Part shown: positions 12,034 through 24,754 of the stretch, piece by piece
How the letters are laid out: every line of letters starts with the position of its first letter
How positions within the stretch are numbered: position 1 is the first letter of the stretch
Assembly: GCA_003586115.2 (NCBI GenBank)
Contig: QVOM02000112.1
Span: 43,835,487-43,899,486, forward strand
Direction: 5' to 3'
Source of the DNA: Salvator merianae
Lineage: Eukaryota; Chordata; Lepidosauria; Squamata; Teiidae
Length of the DNA: 64,000 nucleotides
Translations under genes and position numbers: made by a program
The notes under the pieces: generated by a model
Seen by the model: only the letters and a program-made list of their open reading frames with translations
What the model was told of the DNA's origin: nothing
The model's database searches: none

Positions 12034-12486
12034 GGGTCTGTTCACACTTGAATGCTAGTGAGCATCCAGACGCTTACTAGAACAGTGCATCCACATTTTG
12101 TGGAGGCTTAAACATTCAGGACCATCTGCAGGTGCTCCTGAAGGCTACTGGTTGTGGACAACTAAATCATTGTTCACAGCTGTACCAGGAGCAGGTGAAC
12201 TGCTCCTGGTATGCAGCATTCACACCTACTTCTGGGTGAATGCTGCCAGTCATGTTGCAGTGTGGCTGTGGCTGCACAGTCACTTGACATGTTCTTGGTC
12301 ACCATGGCAGTGACCGGATGTTTCCACGGCCACTGTCATGGTACGTAGCCAGCATTCACACTGCAAGTGCTGGAAGCCTGTTTCTGGCCTGATCCAGCCC
12401 TCACGGTGTGGATGACTACCAAATCGCGTGGTCTGTTCCCCCTTAGAATGGAATAATTATCTAAGGTGGGAAGTGTGAAAAGGCCC
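12034..12486 (+). mobile_element. Harbinger-like MITE, family B
   Basis: 453 bp with termini gggtctgttcacactt and aagtgtgaaaaggccc, flanked on both sides by TTA (12031-12033, 12487-12489), the canonical TWA target of PIF/Harbinger elements. The body contains 'gtggacaactaaatcattg', 'ccaggagcaggtgaactgctcc' -like and 'gccagcattcacactgcaa' blocks shared with 20475, 27611 (inverted) and 51992 (inverted). No coding capacity. Confidence 0.8.
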
Positions 12487-12719
12487 TTAGTGAGCTGATA
12501 TATTCCAGAGAACAAAGTCAAAATAGATATTCTTTTGTTTGGTTACTTTTGTTTGGTTTTGTGGTTTTCTAGGAGGCAAAAAATAATAAATGTTACTTTA
12601 AAACAGATAATGTCTTCTAATACACAAATCCACACAGCCAGATCACATAATCTAAATATGGTTCCATACTCACCTGGGATATCCCAGTCTGCCCCATACC
12701 AGGATAAGCAATCCATCAG

Positions 12720-13180
12720 GATATGCAGGTTGGACAGGTTGCTCCTGGCATGAAACAAGGTTACCTGCATAAGCATGCCCTGTTTTGTGCCAGCCCCTAT
12801 ACTTCCAAAACTCACACAAGCTTCAGACCTGGTGGAGGACTTTCCAAATGCTTCAAAGGCCAGGAACAAAATTTTACCCTTCAGAGCTCCTGGGGGACCT
12901 GTTTCAGTAGCACACCTTGTCTTCCGCCAAAATGGGTCCCCTGTGGTATACTAGACCACAGAGTCTGCTGTATACACAACTCTGTGGTCCAGTATGCCAC
13001 CCTTAGTATGCTGGTAGGCCCTGACATCAAGGTCTACCAGTAAACTGGACTATGACATCATTTTGGATGCTCTAATCCAATCTGTGCTCTAACCTGTGCA
13101 GATGGAGTGTGCTGAGAGGGGGAGGGGGTACCCTTATCCCACATTAGCATGTGGAAGGGAGGCCCCTAGACCCTGTCCTA
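12720..13180. mobile_element. Family F-like MITE (ends not resolved)
   Basis: Shares with other family F copies the right-hand block 'cattagcatgtggaagggag' and the 'ctggactatgacatcattttgg' and 'gcagatggagtgtgct' segments seen near 42700 and 45200. The terminal repeats are not clear, so borders are approximate. Confidence 0.45.
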
Positions 13181-13279
13181 TAATGCACTAAGAGTGCATG
13201 TGCTACCAATGTTACTCATGAACATGCATACAATCAAACTGCATACATGCATCTACAAGATTCAAAGACTATAGACTAT

Positions 13280-13459
13280 GGCCCTTTCTGCACTTGGTCT
13301 TATTTCAGATTATATCTTGGAATAGGGATCTGCCATCTGCATGCTTCTATGAACTGTGGCAGGCCCCACCTGGGGTGTGCTATAATCTGCACTAGCTTGG
13401 GGATAGCAAGTCCCTATTCTGGGATATAGTCCAGAATAAAGCCAAGTGCAGAAAGAGCC
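13280..13459. mobile_element. Palindromic MITE, family A
   Basis: 180 bp; the left half (ggccctttctgcacttggtc...) is nearly the inverse of the right half (...ccaagtgcagaaagagcc), so the transcript could fold into one long hairpin. Flanked by TAT on both sides (13277-13279, 13460-13462). Non-coding. Confidence 0.85.
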
Positions 13460-14335
13460 TATATGGCTACATGAGTGTCAATCAAAGGAAGCTATGGAAA
13501 GTACCTGAAGAGCCATTTTGGAAAGCAAAAGGAATGAAGTTGTCATTTTGGAAATGGTTCTGCGGAATGAAATCAAAAATTCATTGTGGAAATGTTGGAA
13601 AGCTGATATCAGGATAGAAGAAGAGGATATTCATGGGGAGATTATAAGCATTTAAAGAACAAAACAAAATAGGGTAAAGGAAATGAGGATGAAGATTTTA
13701 CATAAGTAGTACAGAACCCCCTGTCAAATAGTTTAGAAGAACTAATTCAAATTGTTGATCTGGATGTCTAATGAAGGGAACATATATACCCCAGTTTTAG
13801 AATGGTGGGGGGGGGTACAGAAATTTTAGGAGAGGATTCAAGAGGAAGTACAGAAGATTATTCAAATAGAATCAACACCAACGTTTTGACTAAGGAGATT
13901 TGCTTAATGCATTGTTATAGAGGTTTAAGGTTGAATAAGGTGAAGGAGTGTTATCTTGAACAATTAATACTGTCAGTACTGTCAGTAATAGTGTATGGGT
14001 GGAAGGAGAGGACCAGAAGGACACTGGAGAAATAGACATATTATTTATTAGATACAATGAGGTTTCAAATATTAAGTAATAATAAGGTTAGAAGTGCAAA
14101 CAGTAGATGGGGATTTGAGAGGAAAATGGAAGGGGATAGGGGAATATTTAGTGAAGGAAGTGGGGAGTGACCAGGAAAGAAATCAGGTATTAGTAACCTT
14201 CCATATGTGTTAGATTAGTTTGGGGAAGGGTGTCACCAAGGGAGGTGGTAGATTTTCAGTGTATTATTTTAATTTGTTTTGATTTTGTATAATTAAAAGC
14301 TAAAAAAAAATAAGAATAAAAAAAATGAAAATGAA
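13460..14335 (+). repeat. Possible LINE-derived tail (unclassified)
   Basis: Starts right after the family A element and ends in 'gtataattaaaagctaaaaaaaa', resembling a LINE 3' end with A-rich tail. Several short frames are purine-rich and broken, and I could not match them to a domain. Low confidence. Confidence 0.25.
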
Positions 14336-17300
14336 AATGGTTCTTCTGTACTCCCTTCAGCCACTCCAGACTTCATTTGCAAAGTGAAGAAGACTGCAAG
14401 TATACAGTAAGAAGCCTCAAGACAACAAGCATTTGCAAGTGTTGTCTAGCCATCAAAGCTAGCCCAGCCAACTTGATTCAATAAGACAGCTGTGATAGTA
14501 ATGTAAACACCTAGTTTTGCCTGGCATCACACCTTGGGGTATAGCTAAAAGGTTTTCATTGTTTTAACTCAGTTTTTGTCAATCCATATCATCCATTTTA
14601 CATATAAAACAGAAACTGAGGCTACAAAAAGCGGGTTTCTACTTTTTAAAGGATTTATTTGATAACAAAGGGACTCTTCTGGGCATAGATCCATATTGCT
14701 TTTTGGGAAAGTTTCTAGTCCACCACCATGTTCTACGGGCTTGGTCTCATCCATTTACAGCAACTTGATTTCTATGACAAGTGTGGACTTTCAGAGCTTA
14801 AAGAAATCCTGGAATATGGACCTGTCTTTGCCTTTATCAGCTGAAGAAGGGGTGGCAATGTCTCTTCAGCTTGCTGACATTGCAAGCGAGTCAGGGGCCC
14901 ACAATTCCATCTGTTGTGGACATGTGAATCTGTGGCCATTTTGGGTGATAAATAATTAAAAAAAACCCATGAGGTATTATTAGTCATGCATATACCACTT
15001 CAATTCTGTTCTGAACTAGCATGCCTACACATTTTTTGAGGTCAATTTTTTAAATTATCTGTTATGACAAAGGAGTTTAGGTTTTTGTTCACTGTAGTTA
15101 AACTTTTGATAGCTTGTAATTGGAAAAAAGAAACCAAGTGAACTCTTGCTATGTGCTCATATGGTTGACAACTATGAATGAATCTTTCTCTGTTCAATTC
15201 TTGCAAATCAAAGGGAATGGGTCAGTGATGAGATTTTAAACAGTCTGACTTCTGCTTCTAGGCTCTGTCCTTGATCAGTTACTGAAAAGAATTCATACCC
15301 TTCTTTTTTTTTTTTTTTTAATAAAAAAATTAGAAAGGAGTCTTTGGTATTGACATCAGCACCAAAGTAGTAGTTATTTTGAGTCTGGGGGTGGTTATGG
15401 GGATCTGGATATTGTTTCTGGATGGCACATTTTTGTACAGTCTGCCCACTTCTCACCACAGAGATACAAAGAGCAATTTTATGGGATTATCTCTGCTTCC
15501 ATTGTAAGCAACCAATTTGTTCGAAAATGCTGGATTCCTGTGGAGTTCTATGATTCACACACCAACAATGATTCTTTCTTTTCCTTTTAGTTAATTTGCT
15601 TGTATTTTTGTTATTTTGTTTTATATTTTTCTTAATATGATTATATAATATAAATGTAAATAAAAATTAAAAATACATAAACAAACAAACAATAGCTAAA
15701 AATGTTATGCTTTTACATCCCTGGCAAGTCAGAAATACACCTTTGACAGAAATTCAATTTAATCTCACACTAATAGGTTTGTGAATGGGTATGGGGTAAA
15801 CCAATAAATACCTGGAGAATCTAGAACTCCTAAGTTCCTGAAAGGGGTATTCTAGGAATGTCCTTACTATTTTATCAATACTGAGAGAACCCTTCCAGGA
15901 TTAGAGTACTGTCAAAGTGGGCACTCCATTCAAAATGGATGAACAGACTCCAATCATGAATTTTCAGTGGTGGTGGCAGCAAGATTCATAGACAGATTCA
16001 TAGACATTGCTAACATTATGGGTATTTTAAATAAGTGAACATTTGCACATTCTCTCAGGCTCCTGAAGTTTTTTCCTGTTGTATAAAGTACAATAAAAAA
16101 AGGTTAAGAATCATGCAGCCAGCCTAGTCTTATTGGACCACCATCTGAAACATCCCAATTTATTTAAGTGACTGACCTCTATTTTAAGACCTGTTCTCTC
16201 TGTGTGGGTTAAGAGACAGGCAATGAAACATTATAAACTAAGGCTGTGGTTAAACACAGGGAAAAAGAAGTAAGCACCTCTGAGACAGCTTAGAGACAGC
16301 ATAGACATGGAATTCACACAACACTCTCCTTCCTTCATTGCTCCATAGCCCCAGTGTGTAGGCTGATGCTACTGTAAATTTACCTGTCAACTTTCACAGT
16401 TTCAAAAGTCTCTTTAGAGGGGAGTTTCCCAACAATACTAGAAGGTATGGTTATAAAATAGGATCAGAAGCACAACATAACCGTCCGGTATTATTCAGAT
16501 ATCTGATCAGAAGCACAAGATGTATCTTTTAGATATTGATATACTGTATGCACAGTACAGTATATTGGATTGGCGTTCAGTCATTCTAAGAAAAGAATTT
16601 GGAAATATAATTAAAATCAAAGGAAGAAAAATCCAAGATTTTGTTGCAAATCAAACCACCTGAAATAGCAAGAGGTTCAGCCTCTAAAAATGTCAGATTA
16701 GTCATCTCCTTTAATAAATTAGTTATTAAAATGTGAACAAGTACTGGATCAAGTACTTGGGGGCAAATGAACCTTTTACAGTCTGTGCTTTCAACATGGT
16801 GAGATAGAAACTCCACTCAGGTGACCCAACCAGAACACAGGGAACAACTTGCCCAATAGATAGCAAAGAGTGAGTAGGTTGCTATAGAAAGAGTCAATCC
16901 TGATTCCAAGCCTTTCAGGGTTTTATTGGTGAGCACAAACATTATAAAATATGCAGAGTACTTTAAAAAAAATCTAGTGATGTGTTACCATATCACAAGT
17001 TTTTATTTTTAGGGGTTTTTATCCTCATGAGGGATTATTTTGCTTTTCTTTTTTATTGTAAAAAGAGAATGTATAAAGCACTGTACAATTCTCAAAAGTA
17101 AACATGCATCATGTTCATCAGCTACAAGCACATCATAACAAAAATAATAGTAGGCAGAGCAGTTACAACTCCAGTCCAAATATGTTTATGAACCATACAA
17201 TTGATAACACTGAAAAAAAAAGTTTGAGCATCAGCTCAGTAACACAGCAGATCTCACTACATATAATTTTATGACTGAACCCAATCAAATAGTGGGTGAT

Positions 17301-18942
17301 ATTTTTGTGCATTTTTGTATCAGATCTATGATTAATTCTAGACAGCAATGATTTCCATTTGGCTAAGTATTGTTCCTTACAAGGTGATCCCAGCTTCCTT
17401 CTCACCTGCAAAGAAATACCCTCTGTTGAAACAATTCCCCATAATCGGTTATACCATAAAGTTTTATGAATCTTCCAATTTTATGCGATCTGCATCTTGA
17501 CTGCTAATAGGAGATAATTAAGTAGTGATTTAGATTTGATAGAAAAACTGGGCTCTTCATAAATATGTAATAGACAAAGGACAGGATAGAAAGCAATAGG
17601 CTCATTAATTATATCTTGAATTCCTTGATGTATCTCTGTCCAGAAGATACCTACAGAGTCACAGGACCATCATAAATGAAAGTAAGTTCCTCTCTGACTT
17701 TAGCAGTGCCAACAATTTGTAAGGCAAGTATTTCTTACCCTTTTGTTACCTTATTGAAACAGCATAAAGAAGAGACTGCAGTCCAAACAGAGTACCTTAA
17801 GAGCTGCACTCGTTGGTATATTGACACATGTTGGTGTATGCCATGCAGGACCAGTCTCCGTCCAGATTGAGCAATCCAGGGTGAGACTGGAGTGGTAGCT
17901 CATGACACACACCCATCGGTCATCCACACTGTGAGGACCTAGCTCAGCCTAGACCAATTCTGGAGGCCAGTCTCTTTTGTTGGGATTGTAGAAATAGCCC
18001 ACTTCTAGGACACTAGCTCCACACACTAATAGACTGGCTCAGCAATCTGCATGGTGAACATCTAGTATGGTCTATACAGAATATTTGAGATACCACTTTG
18101 GTGGAACTCCTGTGGACTAGTCTACCATGCAGACAAGACACTTCTCATGGGCTTCTGGTGTATCCTACAGAACACTTATTTATACTGCATAACAGTGCAG
18201 ATCCTACACAACACTTCTCAAATCTGAAACAACTCTTAGCTGCTCTTTGAAACATTAAGCAGCAGCAAAATCAACTCCTGCCCTAATTTGTTGATCTTGA
18301 TATGACCGAATCTGTCATAATGTTTACTATTCTGAGGCTTGAGAGGAAAAGTCAGCTGAGTCTTCTGAACCTCCTTTGCTACAATTAGTTTTCATAATAA
18401 AATTATGGGGGAAAAAAGGCAAGTCTTCATTTTATCTGTGCAATATAGAATTCATGTAATGCATCCTTTCCCCCAGCATCCTATTGCTCTTCAGATGAGA
18501 GGAGCCAGATAGGTGATGGAGAAAAATGCCCAGGAGGCTCAACTTTCATTTTAGGGATGGCCTGGAGGGTGCTCCAGCAGGATGAGAAGCAGCAGGATGA
18601 GTGATGGAATTTATTCTCTCACTCTGTCCTCATTAAGCTTGCAGGAGAACTGTCTTCTGCCTCTCATGAGTTGAGGGCTCCAGCTGCCTCCCTGTGCTCA
18701 AGTTGTCTTGGACTGCATTGCCATTACAGATTGGGGACCCATACTTGCACACCCAGAGGAGAAAGCCTGCCACTTTATTCAGGATGCAATGACAAGGTCA
18801 CCCCAGCCAGTCACCCAAGCCAGCCATCTTTGAAACAGTAAGTGGAACACCTTGAGTTGAGTTGAAAGCAGCTCCTCTCGTTAAAATGTGAAGCTCACAT
18901 TTGATTTTCTTGTTCTGGTACCACAATTTCTTATTTTAAACA

Positions 18943-18944
18943 TT

Positions 18945-18986
<42 letters not shown>

Positions 18987-19039
18987 TTCCTTCCTTCCTT
19001 CCTTCCTTCCTTCCTTCCTTCCTTCCTTCCTTCCTTCCT

Positions 19040-19074
<35 letters not shown>

Positions 19075-19075
19075 T
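18943..19075 (+). repeat. (TTTC)n-(TTCC)n-(CT)n compound microsatellite
   Basis: About 130 bp of uninterrupted pyrimidine on the plus strand: TTTC repeats to about 18983, TTCC repeats to about 19041, then CT with one TTTC break. In the DMD pre-mRNA (minus strand) it is a pure purine GAAA/GGAA/AG tract. It generates a false 91-codon ORF rich in Ser, Phe and Leu. Confidence 0.97.
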
Positions 19076-19867
19076 TTATGCATCTACTTTTATGTGCTAC
19101 AAACACAAGAACTTTCTATTCCTTTTCCCATTTCTGTTTTTTATTTGTGAGGGGTTTTTTTAAATGTCCATAGTGTTTTGACTTTGGTTTAAGATGACAG
19201 CTGTCATGTACTACTGAGATTCAAAAAGATATGTGGGGTCTATTTATGGATGTTCTTTACCTTAAATGGAAAGGGAAGATACAATATTCTTTCAGACTTC
19301 ACTATTATTATTTTTTCAGATAAGGGGAAATAGATTGAACAATCTATAAGAGGATTTCAGGGGCCTATGGTATATTCCAAAGAGCCTATGGGACATGTCA
19401 CTGAAGATGAAAAATCTTCTGAGTAAATAAATGGGAATGCATTCACCTTTCTGTTTTAAACCAAAACTTCATAGAGGGCATTGGAAACTTCCAAAATTCT
19501 TGGGAAAAGCTTTTCTCTCGCAAGATATAGGTAACCATTGTACAATAGTTTTGTATAGCATAGTTTAGCTTTAAAACAACTGGTAAAAGATGTATACTAT
19601 ATGTTAACTTTAATGCTGGTGGAGAAGCAAGCAGGATAGCTACTGAATGATTCCTGTACTACACTGCAGCACACAGACCAACAAGCACACATATGGAATT
19701 CCTCACTACAGCCTGGTATGCAGTAGATATCTCCACTCAGCACATGCGGTACGGAGGGTTGAGAAACAACCATAATTTACAGATAATTCATAAAACACCA
19801 CCTACAAGAAGGAAGATCAAAGGTCTTCCTCCAAATGAAAGAGGTGGAACTCCTAAATCTTTTACCT

Positions 19868-20396
19868 AGGCTGCCCCACACTTACCTTGCTGGCCTAGTC
19901 CAGTAGGACTGAGACAGCCTAGCATGGTTCCAGACACTGAGTATTTCTTCTGTCCCAGAACAAGCCTCTGCACTAGGAAGTCTGTTCCGGGATAGTCCCT
20001 GCACTGGCTCTGAAGATCACACCATCTTTGGAGACAGATTCTGGGTTCTCCAATGGCTAGGAAGTAAAGTTCCTGGACTTGGAGCCCTGGAGGGACACAT
20101 TTTGGTGGCACAATTTGATCCCCCTGCTAAACCAGAACAGGGAGGGGTGCAGTCTTCCACAGGTGTCCCTCTTCCACGACAGAGGCCTCTGGCCTGCCAG
20201 CAGACCTGTTAAAACAAGTCTACTAGAATCTTGGTCTAGGCAACCATTTTGGCTGATTAAACCAGGCTATGCTCCATCCAGTGTAGAAGAGTGTTCTAGG
20301 AGGCGGTGGGGCCTCCTTGTAAACCACATTCGCATGTGAAAGGAAGGCCTCTAGATCCTTTGCTGACCCGGTCCAAAGGTAAGTATGGAAAGGCAT
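19868..20396. mobile_element. Harbinger-like MITE, family F
   Basis: About 529 bp. Left end 'aggctgccccacacttaccttgctgg' parallels 'ggttgtttctgcacttacc' at 39397, and the right end is aagtatggaaaggc. It shares the 'ctgaagatc.caccatctttgga' and 'aagttcctggacttggagcc' blocks with 39397-39901. No clear target duplication. Confidence 0.6.
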
Positions 20397-20474
20397 TGAG
20401 GGTCTCTTCTTGGCCTTATAAACTCTGATTTCACTTACTTGATAATACTATGAAAGGAGGAAGTAGGTTACTTT

Positions 20475-21421
20475 GGGCCTGTTCACACTTACCTGGTAGT
20501 GAGCAATTGAATGTTCAACGGGCAGGGACATTTGCATGCTACTGTTGTGTTCCAGAGCACTCATAGCTGCTCCTGGACACTACTAGGTGTGGACAACTAA
20601 ACTGCTGTCCAAAGCTTGACCGGGAGCAGCTAGTGAGCTTACAGTCAACAGCAACCATGCCCTCTTTCAAATGTGACACTGCGAGAGGGCATGGTGGTGC
20701 AGCTGAAGCTGCTCAGTCATGTGCTGTATCCTAATCGCCACTGCAATGTCTGGGCATGCGCTGGATGTTGCTGCTGCCATTACCATGGCAATCTAACCTG
20801 CCCTGGTCAGAACATCTATGGGCCTTTTTGCACTTTCCATTTTAGAGTGGAATAATGATCCCATTCTAAGGTGGAACAGACCATGCAATGCAGGCACTGT
20901 CCACACTGTGGAGTCCTAATTACTTACATGAAGCAGAATACCAGCATTCACAGAATGCTGGTAGCCTTACCCGATCCTGACTGTGCAGTGGCTGGGAAGC
21001 GTCTGGCCACTCCCACAGTGACTGGCAGGCCCACACAGCATGCACGTGCACACAGGTGTGATGGTGCAGGTGTGATCAGTGTATCATACTGGCCCAGGTA
21101 CCAGGGGCCTAGGTAAAGGGCAAATGCTTCCAGTAAGATTGTGGTGCACAATATAGTGCTCAACAGGTAGGAGCAACTGGGAGAGGCTGTAGCCTGATTC
21201 TAGTCACTCAGGCCTCCACAAGATGTGGATGCTCCTGGCTAGCAACCGTTCTTGATACATGCTAGCAGCAACTGTGAACAGACCCTACACTTCAAGTTCT
21301 GGTGCTCTGGTTTAGGCCCTTTCCAGCCCCTGGAGTGTGGATGGCCGCCTCCATGCCTACTTGTTACTGACCTGATATTGTATTTTTATGCCATGCCAGG
21401 CCATTAGGTGCAAACAGGCCC
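20475..21421. mobile_element. Harbinger-like MITE, family B, 947 bp composite
   Basis: Termini gggcctgttcacactta and ggtgcaaacaggccc, flanked by TTT on both sides (20472-20474, 21422-21424). Its left 340 bp match family B. At about 20819 a second, internal end-like sequence (gggcctttttgcactttcc) follows, resembling an inverted family B right end. So one outer element probably contains a second insertion or is a dimer. Confidence 0.65.
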
Positions 21422-21848
21422 TTTGTTACAAAAGAATTGGTTAGAATGGTAACTGCACACTGAATAACTTGTATCTAACCACAGAATCACGGAACCACAG
21501 AGATTAAAGGGGCCCTTGTTCTAAGCAATAATATAAAGGAATGTACTTCCTAAAGACTGCTGTCTTGGTGCCACTTGAACACCTGCAGGGATCATTTTAG
21601 ATTTTCATTATTTTAAATTAAACTTGAGAAACTGGGACCCTTTCTGGGACTCTGTATCTCATTGTCTTCAGACTTGTTCATGCTTGAAATGATGATTAAG
21701 GCTGCCTCATACTCAGTTAAATAAATCATCTCTGAGAGATGGTTTGCTAGCAAGATTGCTCACATGTCCAGTTTGTCCCTCTACCCTCTCAGGAAAATTC
21801 CAAGCTAGAAAAGATGGATTAGAAATGAGAAGAGAACAACATGCCACC

Positions 21849-21888
21849 ATCTCTATGGCCCTTCAATAATCTCTATGGCCCTTCAATA
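21849..21888 (+). repeat. Perfect 20-bp tandem duplication
   Basis: The unit atctctatggcccttcaata occurs twice in a row with no mismatch. This is a short recent slippage-type duplication in intron 12. Confidence 0.95.
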
Positions 21889-22717
21889 ACGTTTTTTGGT
21901 ATATGCTAATGCTTGGCTGTAGTGGAAAAAAAGCAAATGCTTTGTTAAGCTACAACTACTTTTAATTATAGTTAATGGCCAACTAACACTATCCTTTTAT
22001 GTCTATAACTGGCTTATTTTGAATATCATCCATTTTTTGAAGCAAGTAGCAGTTCATTTAAGCAGAAAAACAAATTTAGTCCTGTAGCCTTTAATTCAGC
22101 AGACCCCTGCTTATAAAAGAAATCTTCACAAAGCACACACACACACTTTAGTTGTATCCAGCTCTTTTGTTCACTATGTGCTGGCTTGTTGTTTTTATAA
22201 TTAAATTCATTTTTCAAAACACTCTATATCTTTCCTGATACAAAGACAGGCACTCAGTTTGAATACTTTACAGTGCTCGGGGGCTGCATGCTCAGAGTCC
22301 CAGCACTGCTAATGAGATTAGAAATCCCAATTATAATAACTAATAGTGTCAATTTGCTACTAGAATACCCTAGAAGGAAAACTCCAAGATAGAAAAGAAA
22401 AGAACTGGGGATTAATAAAATCTGAAATGTTATTATTGTATTTTGCAGTAAATAGTATATTGCAATTCCCTTTTCTCTTACTATTCCTATCTACTTTTTA
22501 TTCTGTGAATAATGACTGTGCAGAAGGAACAAAATGATGACAATGCTGATCTTATTAATAGGAAACTCAGAATTTTTATCTTACATTTTGAAGGTTTTTG
22601 TTATGTTTCTGACTTGATTTGCATATACAAGGACTTTGTTTTCTACTGTGCCAGACTATATTTTTGTCAGCTCCATCAGAAGTAGTAAATTATTTGAAAT
22701 ACTTCATATTTGCTCAC

Positions 22718-22868
22718 CTTATGTTCTTCTATTTGCCGTTTTAAGTCTTCCAAGTCGGGACCCAATGGTTCTGATTCTATATGTTTTGTTCTTTCCTCTG
22801 TTTTACTTAACCACTCAGCCAGTTGACGTAACTGCTGATTTTGTAAATCCATCAGAATCCGGTGTAAA
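22718..22868 (-). CDS. DMD: Dystrophin exon 12
   Basis: 151 bp, equal to human exon 12. It enters with one base (T) that completes an Asn codon started by exon 11, and leaves in phase 0. It reads LHRILMDLQNQQLRQLAEW then LSKTEERTKHIESEPLGP then DLEDLKRQIEEHK; human has LHRVLMDLQNQKLKELNDWLTKT, EERTRKMEEEPLGP and DLEDLKRQVQQHK. This is the end of spectrin repeat R1 and first helix of R2 (human residues about 444-494). PLGPDLEDLKRQ marks dystrophin; utrophin has PLDDDVKSLQKL. Acceptor tttgtttccag|T, donor AAG|gtgagc, both strong. Confidence 0.97.
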
Positions 22869-24574
22869 CTGGAAACAAATTAAAACATAATAACCATAGT
22901 GAGTAAGATTTGTACATCAGTTTTGGACAATGAAACTGTACAATAGGTCATGGCTGCTCCTACACTATTACAGCGATAACCAGTCCTTTTCTTATCTATT
23001 CAAATTAATTCCAATGTTAGATTCTTTTTTTCTTTTTCTTTTTAATCAGATCTGGGATAAAATACTACATTCAACACAGAAGAATGACAGATTCTGATGA
23101 AAAAGGAAGTAGTTGAATCCAGTTAAATAAGCACAATAAAATTTGTACTTAGGAATGCACTGAACAATTACATAGGAAAGATAAACAGTTTTTGTTTCAA
23201 GTTCAATTATCCTACTTGTGAAAACATTGAGGTCTTGCATTTATTATTCAATATCTATATAGAATATCCACTTACTTTCCTATTGGCTGGAAGACCCCTT
23301 GCTACAGATGGCAATGAGAAAACCCATGCTTCTTTAAAAACAAAGATAGTGCAGATTGAAATAGTACAAATGAACACTGGCAACTCATGATCAGTGCACA
23401 ACAAGTCCTGCTATATTTTACTTCCCTTAAAACATTTGGCACCAGCAGAATGCTAATTACTGTGCTGAACACAAAGCAGCAGTGTGTTTGGCCTTGGAGA
23501 ATTTACAGATTATGGCCATAATCCAGAGAAACTGTCTGGGATTTAATGAAAAAGTGAGAAGATGACTTCATTTAATTTAAAAGTCAAATCTCTTTGGAAA
23601 TCATATGATTTTACTGAATTACTGGATTTCCCTGTCTAATAGTATCAGAAAAGCAGATCTCTCTCTTTTTCTTTCTGAGAAGGGCTGAATCTGGACACGG
23701 ATAACTGCTATTAATTTCTGTAGCTGTAAAATGAGTGCCTTCAGTAGTGAAAACTATAGCATTATGACTCCTAACATCAAGTGATGGTATTGGGAAAGAT
23801 CTCCCATTTTTTGCTCTTTTTTTATTTATAGCAGCATCTATATGGATTTTTCTCACTATTCTGAAAATAGACTACTACATTCATGCAAGAAAGTTACATG
23901 AAGAAGAGTAAAGTATATGCAGGAAAAGCTCACAGGTTGGTTTATATTACCAAGTGCTACCTAGTCCCGTAAATGAGGAAAGTGAATCTCTGTTCCACTA
24001 GTGAAACCTGTAATACATCCAAATGGGAATATAATATGTACTACCTTAATCAATTCCAAATTGATTAAGCAATTCTTTAAGCTACTAGAAGTCTAGAAGC
24101 ACACCACACTGTATGTGGGCATCCACAGATGTTTGGCTGTGTTCAGATGAAGTAACAAATCTGGCAGGCATCCACTACTGTGATATCATGGCCAGATGAT
24201 GAATGCCTGCCAGTGGCTGTCTATTTTTGACTGCCAAAAGGCTGAGAGAAGCAAAGTGCAGGAGAGACCACTATCCTGGTGCTTTGGCAGCACTGTCCCC
24301 TGCTGTGCTGGCTTGGGATATCTGTGGAATTACCTATGTCTTCAGGATGACAATGAGGTAGACCATAGGCTGTGTTTAGATAGATCATGGGAATCACTGC
24401 AAAAATAGTATTGCAGCAACAGTCCTTCTAGTGCATGGCACATCACTCCTTTATGGTCACACTGCATGTTTAAAGTCATAAACACAATCAACTGCTCCAT
24501 CCAATGGGTGGCCTAAATTGGTATATTGAGTAAAAGTGCTATCTAAGTGCTCAGAGAGTGCCTCCATACTCTTC

Positions 24575-24754
24575 AGCCCTTTCTGCACTTGGTCTTATTG
24601 TGGATTATATCCCAGAATAGGGACCTGCTATGCACATGCTCATGCAAACTATGAAAGGTCTTACCCAGGGTCTACCATAGTCTGCACTAGCATGCACATG
24701 GCAGGTCCCTATTCTGAGATACAATCTGGAATACGTCCAAGTGCAGAAAGGGCC
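24575..24754. mobile_element. Palindromic MITE, family A
   Basis: 180 bp with near-perfect dyad symmetry, ends agccctttctgcacttgg and ccaagtgcagaaagggcc, flanked by TTC on both sides (24572-24574, 24755-24757). The internal 'attatatcccagaatagggacc' -like block and its inverse match the other copies. Confidence 0.85.

Larger units (their letters stand above)
11276..22717 (-). other. DMD: DMD intron 12 (11.4 kb)
   Basis: Intron between exons 12 and 13. MITEs lie at 12034-12486, about 12720-13180, 13280-13459, 19868-20396 and 20475-21421, and a long pyrimidine microsatellite at 18943-19075. The stretches 14336-17700 and 21422-22717 are AT-rich and unclassified apart from short low-complexity runs. 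17700-18940 is more mixed in composition and also unclassified. Confidence 0.9.

Noticed and set aside
12034..12486. First reading of the MITEs as hAT elements
   Set aside because: No 8-bp target duplications could be read, while 3-bp duplications occur in ten or more copies.
17163..17411. 82-codon minus ORF that looks faintly like a retroelement protein
   Set aside because: No motif could be aligned with confidence; likely chance in AT-rich DNA.
18888..19163. 91-codon Ser/Phe/Leu-rich ORF resembling a membrane protein
   Set aside because: It is the translation of the TTTC/TTCC/CT microsatellite.
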